From Gnetum montanum (taxonomy: Eukaryota > Streptophyta > Gnetopsida > Gnetales > Gnetaceae): 64,000 nt of DNA. The notes under the pieces are model-generated. The model was not told the origin of the DNA, ran no database searches, and worked only from the letters and a program-made list of their open reading frames with translations. Shown one piece after another: positions 54,968 to 64,000 of the stretch (the stretch's first letter is position 1; each line of letters begins with the position of its first letter). The stretch lies in the NCBI GenBank assembly GCA_015680685.1, contig MNCI01002682.1, forward strand, positions 124,352 to 188,351, written 5' to 3'. The translations under genes were made by a program, and so were the position numbers.

Positions 54968-55259
54968 CTTACTTTGTCTAGAAATAGTAGCAGATAAATA
55001 AGTAGGTATTTTTTGTTAAGGATCATCCTTGGATCTATTGTAAATAAAATTAGTTTATTTCATATTGTTGTTCCCACATGTGTTTCAATGAGATTTTTTT
55101 AATCCTTATTTTTAGATCTTTAAAGCTCAAATTTAAGTCTTAATCTTCAATATTCCATTTTGAAGCCATTTTCCCCCATCATTAAATGATCCTTTTTCAT
55201 GAGTGACCTTATAAAATTCTATGTATCGGTGGACACCAAGTCTAGCAAACATTGTTTTA
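54968..55259. other. Unassigned interval
   Basis: About 0.3 kb of AT-rich sequence between a LINE fragment and E7. Part may be diverged third-ORF tail; I see no reliable match. Confidence 0.4.
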
Positions 55260-57545
55260 TAATCTTCTTGATTTGCAGCTCCTTCATTTTAATCTTTGGT
55301 TAGTTGACTTTATTGATCCCATCAAGGATGCTCTTCCAAGCAATATTAGTTGATTGCTACAAGGAAATGTTTAGTTAGGTATTGATCATTTTAATTTTCT
55401 TTTCATTAATTTCCTTCTATAGGATAACTTGATCTTTGTAATGTTTTTTTAAACACTTCTTCCCTTGTAGTGTCATTCTTCTAGGCTCTAATTTCAATTG
55501 CAAACCTTTGTTAAATCACCTAATCTTCTACCATGGATAGGTTGTAATTTTTCATAACTAACTTCTTTATCTCCAAATCTGCCTTAATCATTTGTTTTTG
55601 AAGATGACTCAAGCTTACTTTCATTTATTCTTTTTCTTTCAACACTTAATTCAATCTTCAATTTTCTGCTACCAGGTCTTTATTCTCCTCTTACAACATG
55701 GTGGTGATCTTCTCTAATGCATGTGACTTTGCATTGGTCATTGATGCATGCCATGTTACCTTCTTTTCAATCTCCACTTGTTTCTGCTTGGCTATTAATT
55801 GATCAATCTCATTAGTGCAAAATTAACTAAGTAGCCTAGGGACAACGAACCACACAAGATTATCTAGATGGAAATGAAGTTGGGTAACTTCATCCTATAA
55901 CTTTTGCATGTCCAACTTGACTTGATGTTTTTAGATAGTACCAACTTTCCTTAGTTTCAATTAGCTAAAAATGTATGACAAGGATATATTTAGGGTTGTT
56001 AAACATGTTTTCAATTACTTGCCCTATCTACATAGTAAATTTTGATCACCATTCCCTTCTTATAAGTGCTTATCCTTATGAATACTTGGATGTCTTATGT
56101 GGCAACAAAGTCAAGGATCTATGCCACAAGGACATTTAGTATCATGTTGATGTTGGTGGTAGGTAGCTCTATAGCTCCTTATTAATCTTTTTGGGGCATC
56201 ACCACAATGATCACACCCTCATTAGATTCCAAGCTGAATTGGAATGTGTTCACATTTCCAAAGATCTACCTCACCTAGTCATCCATCATCATGTTTATTG
56301 AAATTTATCTAGTTTTGGAATCCATTAATAACTTAAGTTCATCCTTGATGACATTGAACATGTTTTCTAGGTCTCATGTCCCAAAACTCATGGCTGAAAA
56401 TAGCTCCTACACATGGTTCATTATAGGGTGATAGACTCTTGGGTTAACCATAGGTGCTTGAGTGCTAGCACTTGCTATGCTACTCTATGTTGTGTAAATC
56501 CTAGCACCTATGGTTCTCATTGTTAGAATATTTGTTGCTAGAGTTGATGTTTTGGTTGATGCAAATGTGCTTCTTGCTATAGTTTCAGTGTTCGGAAGTG
56601 GTGGTACATCTTAGTCTTTTCTTATAGGAATCACCTTCTTGATATCAAATCAAAAAATGTTTTAGGCCTTCCTAATGATGTCATTTGTGTATCCCATGAT
56701 TCCCAATAGTTTTCATAGCTTTTAGATTAGACAAGTGAAGGCTAAGATCTTCTTCCCAGACTAGTTCTTCTCTTGGAATTTGTACTTGATCTGAAGGAAG
56801 AGAAGATGAGCCAAATTTATTGAGCACTTTTCATTTAGCATTGTGCATCCATGGGTTACATAAGAGGAAATTCTATTTAGGTGCATTATGGGGAAAATGT
56901 GATAGTCCCGATCTTGAAATAAACCTTCTTTACTATTGTTAGGGACTTATACTCGTTGTTTCCATTACCAAAGGCTCTCTAAAGCCATAAAATCCTAGTA
57001 TTATTATTAGAGTGGATGGAAATTGGAAGAGATTATTTTCTAATGTTTAGGATTCCTAACTCAATAGAAATGGTTTTAACAACGTAGGAGACAAAGATGT
57101 CTTCTATCTTCATAGTGATGTCCTCTTGTCGATTATGCTAAAAAAAGTAGGTTTCACCTAGAAAGTGCTTGTTCTTCAATGACAAGGTGGACCATAGTGG
57201 GAATGCTTATAGCTACTTCCTCATACCCTATAGAGTTAACTCCAAAGGGTTCTAACTCTAACTCAGTTAACACACTAGCCATAACTACCTTATTATTGAT
57301 TGCCCTAATATACTCCTTGGAAATTGTCATTTATGTTTTTGTTGTAGAAGCAGGTGGTGCTAGTGCCTTGTCTTGAATAAACTATTAAGTTTGAGGTGTT
57401 GGTTGATGCACTGATTGCACCTCCTACTCCTCTCATTCTTTTTCTTTAGCTTTAGAGTACCATGGCCAGTCACATCCTTGTCAAAGTCCATGTTCGTCTT
57501 CTCCCCTAGGATTTTTCTTCCTAGGGTGTAACTGTTTTTGTTATA
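55260..57545 (-). pseudogene. E7: third-ORF fragment of an E2-like element
   Basis: On the plus strand CTTGATTTGCAGCTCCTTCAT, GGATCCCATCAA-like and CAATTTCAATTGCAAACC...ATGGATAGGTTGTAATTTT blocks align in order with the E2 third ORF (19320-19640). On the minus strand near 57330-57200 ISKEYIRAI and LEPFGVNS align with the head region (E3 SSECIQAI...). The C-terminal quarter is absent and no adjoining LTR of its own is seen. The frame is full of stops. It is a third independent copy of this ORF type, older than E2 and E3. Confidence 0.65.
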
Positions 57546-57949
57546 ATCTAGGAATTTGCATAAATTTAATTATTTAATTTAATGCATATGATTAATTATT
57601 TAATATTTTCAAATGCATTATTATTGTTGTTGTTGGTTTTCTATGTAAGTTAATGCAATTTGGTTGCTAGGGTATTTTGTGTTAAAGTTTTGTATCCTTT
57701 ATTTCAATACTGTTTAAGCTTACTCATAGATCTTCTGAATATTTTATAATTAAATGTTGAAGTCCAATTACCGTTGAACTTTTTTCTTAATGTTAATTAT
57801 CATTCATTTACAAGTATTTTATTATGCATATTTTATTTTTTATGCACATTTAGTTTGAATATTTAATCTTCATTATGCACATTTATTATTTATTATGAAC
57901 ATTTAATTAGGCATCTTTTATTTTTTTTATGCATATGTGATTAAATAAT
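57546..57949. other. AT-rich interval before E6
   Basis: Very AT-rich (TTTAATTATTTAATTTAATGC-type runs and repeats of TTATTATGCACATTTA at 57830-57910). No gene. The five bases before E6 are ATAAT; its right flank is outside the window, so the duplication cannot be tested. Confidence 0.6.
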
Positions 57950-58821
57950 TGATGAGCTGTGTTTTCTTGGGTCTCATCAACATGGCCACATTAACGTGAC
58001 CTCATCAATATGGGATTTGATGCGTTGACATGGCCTCGTCGATGTAGTGTCTATTTTTGCCTATAAATATGCACTCACCTATTGTGTTTATGGAATCTCT
58101 TGTCATAATAATAGTGGAGCTCTTGCAATTTTGTCATTTGAAAGTTAGAATATTTTTCTAAGTGCCCATAGTAGGAGTTAAAAAGTGTACGGATCTTTAT
58201 TCAAACACTATTGTACTTGAGCACGGTAGTGTGTGTGTCAATAAAGATGAGCTTTCTAATAAACCTTACAACACTTTGAAATAGATTAATTATTTATTTA
58301 TGCATTTAATTTCTTATAAAATTTCCTTTAATTATTTAATTAATTAAGCTAAATTAAGCTAGATTAAATAGTGATTAATTAAGCACATAAGTACGACCAC
58401 TTCTAGCATATGCTTGGTGCTTGGTAATCCCAGTAACGCTTAACGTTTGGTAACCTAGTAGCGTTAAACATGTTCAGGATGTGTATGGAAAGTGGGAATG
58501 AATGGTTATATTAGGATTAGTTAGGTGTAGCTAGTTAGACTAAATTAGAAATTTAATTATTTTATTTTTATTCATTATTCTTTATCCTTAGGCAACTTAA
58601 AAAAAACATAAAAAATGATAAAAATCATATGCCTTAGTTTCACTTAATCATACCTTTGCATTTCATAAGTGTAATTGGGAAGACAACGATTATAATGATT
58701 AGTTTCACTTCCCAAAGACTAATGTACTTACAAGGCTATAAGTCCATAAAATTCAACTGTATCATGTGTGAATGCTTAGTGATTCATATGGTTGGGCATA
58801 GGGTCTACTTGTTGCTCATCA
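57950..58821 (+). repeat. E6 5' LTR
   Basis: It starts TGATGAGCTG and ends GTTGCTCATCA (872 bp). U3 has GGGTCTCATCAACATGGCC-type units before TATA (58062-58069); AATAAA at 58240-58245 follows the TTGTACTTGAGCA block. U5 has GGTAATCCCAGTAACG and GGTAACCTAGTAGCG. The end of the LTR resembles the minus strand of the E2 LTR. The partner LTR is outside the window, so boundaries rest on the primer site and relatives. Confidence 0.85.
58062..58069 (+). promoter_or_regulatory. TATA box of E6 5' LTR
   Basis: TATAAATA in TTGCCTATAAATATGCACTC, directly downstream of the GGCCTCGTCGATG unit, as in E2 and E4. Confidence 0.72.
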
Positions 58822-58822
58822 T

Positions 58823-58840
58823 TGGCACCATTGCTGGGGA
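58823..58840 (+). other. E6 primer-binding site (tRNA-Asp type)
   Basis: TGGCACCATTGCTGGGGA, one base after the LTR, matches 15 of 18 bases of the tRNA-Asp complement; it is the best-kept copy of this site in the window. Confidence 0.85.
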
Positions 58841-58981
58841 CTTGTAGTTTGATACATGCACTATCTAGGACTTAGTGAATGTTATTTAAGATCATTGGAA
58901 TGAATCCTAAAGTCACAATCATTTGAAAAATTACTAATTATAATTATAATTTAAGCACACTAAATTTTTCTCTAATCCAAA

Positions 58982-61380
58982 ATGTCTTCTTCTCATAGGC
59001 ATGATGATTCAAAATTTCTAGTGCCCCAAGAATTCAAGGTGATGTACACATCGAGATGCATTTATACTTGATTTCACCTTCATCTTGCATCAGCATGAGC
59101 AGTTGTAGTGAAGAGATATTAAGGGTAATGTTGCGTTGCCTTCTGACAGATTTGTTCCTAGGATGATGCTCCAAACTCTTAAGAGGTTGGACATCTAGGA
59201 CCTCCATGATGAATACGTTATGCAGGACCATGACTATTGGGACTACCATCTCACAGAAACACAACACAAATGAGATTGGCACTAGGAGAAGTGCCATGAA
59301 GCTATGAAGGGGAAATAGTTCACCAACCCCTTATTCCTATTGAACCAAAATGACAATGAGAATCCTCCCTATGGATGTTCTCAACATGAAGATTCTCCAT
59401 CCCTTGACATTGGTGATGGGGACTTGAACTTGAATCTATAGTTCACTATCAACAATCTAGGTTTAGGTAAAAGTGGGAGTTAAGGTAAGGGCTTGAGCAA
59501 GCATCATGACGATAAAAAATCTGATGAACGTGGTTGTGACAAGTGGAGAGGAAGTGGCAGACACTGTGGTGGTAGTAGTCCTCCTCCCTCTTTTTCCTCT
59601 TCATCTACATCTTCTTCTTCATCCTTTGAATCTAATCAAAATCATAGGGGACAAAATTGTGATGGTGGTGAATGATGAGACAATGATTGTAGGCCCCGCC
59701 ATGATTGAAGGGGTAGTGGGGAACATCATAAACATCATTGAAATCATGACGATGATGAGCCCTTGTTGGCAACTTGAAGCATGCTAAACATTGTAAAGGT
59801 AGTCAAGATCCTAACTAGGCATATAAAAGATAGCAAAATAAAGTAGTTGGTGATAAGAAATACATGAGCTGGCATAGAACTTAAGTTGTTCCCCAGGACA
59901 CTCATAAAAGAAGAAAAAAGTTGGTACCGCAACTTAGAGCTAGAATCAATTCATAGATGAAGTACAATGCTTAAGCTATACAATGATAAATATCAGACAT
60001 ACTTTAGATTGTCCAATTTGAGAAAGCAAATCCAAGGCTGGTGACAAGAAATACATGAACCCTTGGACACAACCATGGATAAGTATTATCCCTTTTGCAT
60101 AGATGTCCTAGCCATGGTTATTCTCAACAAGAACAACTTTGCCATATTATAGATGGGCTCTAGTCTAATCTGAGGAGAACTCTTGCGGTCTATGCCCAAG
60201 GAAGATTGTCAGAACTAAGAGAACATTAGATTTAAAAGCTAATTTAGTAGGTTGTAAAAGAAGAAGGTGAGTTGATAAAATGGGAAAATGCTGAGGAGTA
60301 TAACTAGGATCCTTCCATCAGAAAAAGGGAGGTCCAAGTTTGTGATAGTGAGGGGGAAGCACCACTTGATGAGGTGGTACAATGAAAAACCTTACCAATT
60401 CAAAAATTTGTATCTAAAATTTCGGCTAAGGTTGATAAAATGTAGGAATTTTTGGATGAAAAATTTCAAACTGCTTTGAAAATTCTAGAACAATCCAAAG
60501 AACATGGTAGTGATTATGATCGTAGGAGAAGGAAGGAAGTTGAAAGTGTCTACCAAAGGGTAAGGGCAAGGCTATGATAGTAAAAGAGGTTGTGAAGTCA
60601 TAATCAGATGACAATGGTGGGTGTGACATCTACCAATATGAACATCCTAAGGAATGTTGCCCTATTGTGTCACATTTACAAGAATTTAGGGTGTATGATC
60701 TAAATTCTAAACTAGCACAAAGGTAAGCATTCAAAAGTTTGCCTTACCCTCAAAGCTACCCAAGGCAGTTCCACCATCAACAACAGGCTTATTATCTAAG
60801 TGGGGCTCCATCACAATCATATGAGTAGTATCAATAGTGGTAACACCCACAATTGTGGGGGATGCCACCACCAAGGTAGTAGTACCCTTACATGCAGCCA
60901 AATCCATATGGATATTGTGTTCAGTAACCAATGTCTTTGCATGACTCTTTTATTCATGCTTCTTTTTAGCATGACTACCATCCTCTAGAGTATTACAGAA
61001 CTCATTCTCCATCTACTAGTGGGGAAATCCCATATCCTAATCATCCTTCTCATCCTTTAGCACATGCTCCTCCACCCTTAATCCAATTACCACTTGCTCC
61101 ATCCATGCAAGGCAAAATTCCTATGCAGCTGCAACAACGTAATGCTACCAAGGTCGTTAACTTATAGTTGGCTCCTCAGTTGAGTGGTTTGGAAACCAGA
61201 TCCTATAAAAGACCATTCTTTTGAATCAATAGCCCTACTAAGCCCTTATCTACTTATGTAGCTGGTTGCCTTGTATCTCCTTCATCCTATACATCCATTT
61301 CTTTTGAGAGTCCTTCAAATCAAATTCCTCCCAAGATTTACATAGTCATATTAGCCCATGTTGTATTTGATTGGATCAAG
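58982..61380 (+). pseudogene. E6 gag, degenerate
   Basis: ATG at 58982 opens MSSSHRHDDSKFLVPQEF. About 59310-59530 encodes FTNPLFLLNQNDNENPPYG and SKHHDDKKSDERGCDK. A Gly/Pro/Ser-rich insert follows (59540-59680, GGSSPPPSFSSSSTSSSSSF). The capsid core is at about 60000-60245 (EPLDTTMDKYYPFCIDVLAM, RRTLAVYAQGRLSELREH). The zinc-knuckle block is at 60622-60660 (C-D-I-Y-x3-H-x4-C). A Pro/Ser-rich tail leads to FDWIKARILPRKRANPRSLL, conserved before the protease in E2. Numerous stops. Confidence 0.78.
60622..60660 (+). other. Atypical zinc-knuckle block in E6 gag
   Basis: Thirteen codons C-D-I-Y-Q-Y-E-H-P-K-E-C-C, with Tyr in place of the second Cys; compare E2, E3 and E4. Confidence 0.7.
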
Positions 61381-62040
61381 GCTAGAATCCTTCCTAGGAA
61401 AAGAGCTAATCCTAGAAGCCTTCTCATCTATTTGCAAATTGTTGGGAATGAGCCATGCAAGACTCAAGTTCTAGAGTTAATATGATTTCCCATGAAATGT
61501 ACAACACTTGGAACATGCCTCCTCTCAAGAAGAGCAACATATGTTTAGAATTGGTAGATCACTCCATCATTATTTCTTTGGGACTAGTGGAGGACTTTAT
61601 AACCACTATTTATGGGTGGTCGTATCCTACCAATTTCTTGATAATCAAAGTTGAAAATTGTAAGGGGGACTTCCTAATCATTCTAGAAGGGGCTTGGTTG
61701 AGCACTGTTGATGCACAAATGGACATTAGAGATATTTCCCTAGAGATTTCCAAGAAAAATGCATTCAGAAAGACTGGCATGGAATATGCATTTCTGAAAA
61801 ATGACAAGTTGGTGATAATAAATGCTAACCTTGCTCCTAAGCAGAAAAGGATGTTGTTGAAGGTGGTCAACAAATGACCACCAACCTTTACTTGGTCATA
61901 TCCTGAACTCATAGGGATTGATCCTAAGTTATGCTAGCATTGCATCTATACCAATCAAAGCATGAAGCTAAAAAGGCAATCATAGTGGTGGCTAAACCCC
62001 AAATTGAAATAGATCATCAAAGAGGAAATTGAATAACTCC
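61381..62040 (+). pseudogene. E6 protease and pre-RT region
   Basis: The open frame 61455-61877 begins QDSSSRVNMISHEMYNTW, with PPLKKSNICLELVDHSIIIS, LGLVEDFITTIYGWSYPTNF, DFLIILEGAWLSTVDAQMDI and GMEYAFLKNDKLVIINANLA. This equals E2 protease and linker. The active site is D-S-S-S as in E2, rather than D-S/T-G. The upstream EPCK lies in another frame, so a frameshift precedes the active site. TFTWSYPELIGIDPKL (61890-61930) leads into RT. Confidence 0.8.
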
Positions 62041-63260
62041 TCAAGGTAGGGTTCATCTATCCAATTAAAAATAGAGAGTGGGTTAGCCCACTTATATTTG
62101 TGCCAAAGAAAGGTGGAAAATGGTGGGTCTGTAATGATTTTAGGCTATTGAACATGGCAACATTCAAAGATCATTTTCCATTACCATTTGTGGACTAGGT
62201 GTTGGACACTATTTCTTGGCATTGCTATTATAGCTTCATGGATGGTGATAGTGGCTATAACCAAATTCATATCGTGCCTAAGGATCAGGCTAAAACAACA
62301 TTCACAAGTCCCTATGGGACTGTTGCATATCATTAAATGCCCTTTGGTCAATGTAGTGCCCTTGCAACTTTCCAATGTCTTGTCTTGATTATTTTTCACT
62401 AGCAAATTGGTAGTGGGGTGGAAGTCTTCATGGATGACTTCTCCACCTATGATGCTACATTTTAGCAAACCTTATAATGCCTTGAAAAAGTGCTTAAAAG
62501 GTGTGTGAAGAATAATCATCGATTCAATTGGCAAAAGAGCCATCTCATGGTCCAAGAGGACATTATGTTGGGACACATATTTGATCAAGTAGGGATTAAG
62601 GTAGATCCTAAAAAGATTTAGGTCATCTTAGGAATAACCCATCAACCGAAAACTGTTAAAAATATCTAGTCATTCCTTGGACACACTAGCTACTACCAGC
62701 GATTCATAGAGAAATTCTCTAAGATCGCAAAATCATTGGTCAAGCTCACAAAGAAAGATGCTTCATTTATATGGATCAAGGAATGCAAAAAGGCATTTGA
62801 ACAACTTAAGGAGAAGCTTATAGAAACTCCAATTCTACAAGCACCTGATTAATCTCATCCATTTAACATCATAACGAATGCATCAAAATATTCCTTGGAA
62901 GCTATGCTTATGCATTTGGATAGTCAAAAATGTCAATATGACAGTCATTACACAAGTCGAAGCATTGTGGGTTTACAACTCAATTACACCAGGATGGAGA
63001 AAGAGCTAATAATTGTGGTGTATGCTTTGGAGAAGTTCAGGTAGCATGTGCTTGGATATAAGGTGTTTGTGCACACTAACCATAGTGCCATTCGCTTCCT
63101 AATGAATAAACCAACAATGAGCTCCCATGTCATACAGTGGCTAGTGATCTTGTAGGAGTTCGATTTCACAATGGTAGATCGAAAGGAAACCAAGAATGTG
63201 ATTGTTGATCACTTATCTTAGTTACGATGAGACAAAAAAGAGGATGAGAGCCCACTCTTT
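62041..63260 (+). pseudogene. E6 reverse transcriptase and RNase H
   Basis: From 62080: WVSPLIFVPKKGGKWWVCND, FKDHFPLPFVD, GDSGYNQIHIVPKDQAKTTF, MPFGQCSALATFQ and EVFMDDFSTYDATF (FMDD at 62427-62438). Then FNWQKSHLMVQEDIMLGHIF, SFLGHTSYYQRFIEKFSKIA, FIWIKECKKAFEQLKEKLIE (connection), YTRMEKELIIVVYALEKFR and VFVHTNHSAIRFLMNK (RNase H). The frame is almost free of frameshifts but has about a dozen in-frame stops, many at positions where relatives have Gln or Trp. Confidence 0.85.
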
Positions 63261-64000
63261 GATTAATTTCATGATGAATTCCTCTTTACTGATGTAATAA
63301 ATGAACAATTGCCTACTAAACCAAAATGGTACGATGACATCCTCACTTATCTTCTCACTCAAGAGATGCCACAAGAGGTAGACCATCAGAAGAAACAATA
63401 GTTTCTTTATTAGGCCAAACACTTCATGGAGATTAACGGACACCTTTACAAGGTGTGTGCTGATGGCCTAGTTTGTTTGTGTGTTCTTGATGTTAACCAA
63501 TTACATGTTTTCCAAGATGCTCATGAGGGTTCTTGTGGGGACCATTATGTAAGGAGATGCATGACCATTAAAATCTTGATGGCAAGGTACTATTGGCCTA
63601 AAATCTTTAAGGATGCTACCAATTCATTTGCTCTTGTGAACACTATCAACAAGATAGTGGGATGATTGCCCAAATGGAGGAACCTTAGCAGTGGATCCAA
63701 CCACTGGAATCCTTCAATATCTAGGGCATAGACTTCATGGGTCCCATCACACCCATGTTAAATAAAAAGGCATACATAATAGTCATTGTTGACTATTAGA
63801 CAAAATGAGTAAAAGCAGTGGTTGTCATCAATTATACATTGTCCACTATTGCATAGTTGGTACAACAAAATGTTGTAAACAGGTTTGAAGTGCCATGTTC
63901 ATTGATTTTTGATAATGGTACTCATTTTATAGGTGCTACCTTGCCCAAGCTCATGCAATGCTTAGAGGTTGAGCATAAATTAACAACACCCTACCACCCC
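63261..64000 (+). pseudogene. E6 integrase, partial (runs off window)
   Basis: 63426-63660 encodes MEINGHLYKVCADGLVCLCV, DAHEGSCGDHYVRRCMTIKI and ARYYWPKIFKDA, the N-terminal zinc-binding region (H-x3-C...G-D-H; the later Cys pair is degraded). From about 63700 comes the catalytic core: GIDFMGPITPMLNKKAYIIV (first Asp) and SLIFDNGTHFIGATLPKLMQ (second Asp), ending in HKLTTPYHP at the window edge. The catalytic Glu is beyond the end. Stops and a frameshift are present. Confidence 0.8.

Larger units (their letters stand above)
57950..64000 (+). mobile_element. E6: gypsy element related to E2, 5' part
   Basis: 5' LTR (57950-58821), primer site (58823-58840), gag from 58982, protease at about 61460, RT, RNase H, and integrase running off the window end. 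Gag, protease and pol match E2 (minus strand) block for block, including MSSS start, Ser-rich insert, DSSS protease motif and FMDD. It lies outside E1. The rest of integrase, spacer, possible third ORF and 3' LTR should lie just to the right. Decay by stops is heavier than in E2. Confidence 0.88.

Noticed and set aside
59506-59787. Second open frame across the E6 Ser-rich insert
   Set aside because: A shifted reading of the same low-complexity gag region; the frame with SFSSSSTSSSSS continues the alignment with E2.

Overview
The window is non-genic plant DNA: I found no host gene, rRNA or tRNA gene. Almost everything recognisable is decayed retrotransposon sequence, mostly Ty3/gypsy LTR elements nested inside one another, plus two kinds of LINE. 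A seed plant is indicated by Athila-type and chromovirus-type pol domains, primer sites complementary to tRNA-Asp and tRNA-iMet, and L1-type LINEs with a terminal zinc-binding domain. The depth of nesting, old LTR pairs (about 80-93% identical by eye) and heavy stop-codon decay suggest a large, slowly purged genome such as a gymnosperm or large-genome angiosperm. I cannot name the species.

Layout. E1, a chromovirus-like element on the minus strand, is the outer frame: 5' LTR 44211-44986, gag/PR/RT 41611-44200, RT end/RNase H/IN start 16542-17640, IN C-terminus about 2186-2663, 3' LTR 1387-2164. E2 (minus, 17641-41605, target duplication GTATG) is inserted in E1 pol. E5 (minus, 26348-37119, duplication AGATA) is a classical Athila-type element inserted in E2 pol. 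E4 (plus, about 2664-6110 and 14850-16541, 5' end lost) sits in E1 integrase, and E3 (plus, 6111-14844, duplication ATCAT) is inserted in E4. To the right lie an AT-rich stretch (44987-49790), a 5'-truncated LINE on the minus strand (about 49790-53096), fragments of a second LINE type (about 53110-54040 and 54785-54967), a minus-strand fragment of a third ORF (E7, about 55260-57545), and E6 (plus, 57950 to beyond the window end), a relative of E2 with 5' LTR, gag and pol as far as integrase.

How they fit together. E2, E3, E4 and E6 share gag, LTR ends (TGATGA...TCATCA in the better copies), a tRNA-Asp-type primer site where the 5' end survives, and a GTTGTGGGG-type polypurine tract where the 3' end is present. 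E2 has gag-pol, then a conserved spacer of about 2.0 kb, then a long third ORF with a coiled coil. E3 has gag, spacer and third ORF but no pol. E4 has gag and spacer but no pol and no recognisable third ORF. E3 and E4 therefore look like non-autonomous partners of E2/E6-type elements. In E2 and E3 the spacer carries a TATA-containing block that resembles the U3 of the same element's own LTR, about 0.5 kb before the third ORF, suggesting a second internal promoter. That, the third ORF and an unusual zinc knuckle in gag are the most interesting signals. Every coding region is broken by stops or frameshifts, so all are listed as pseudogenes.
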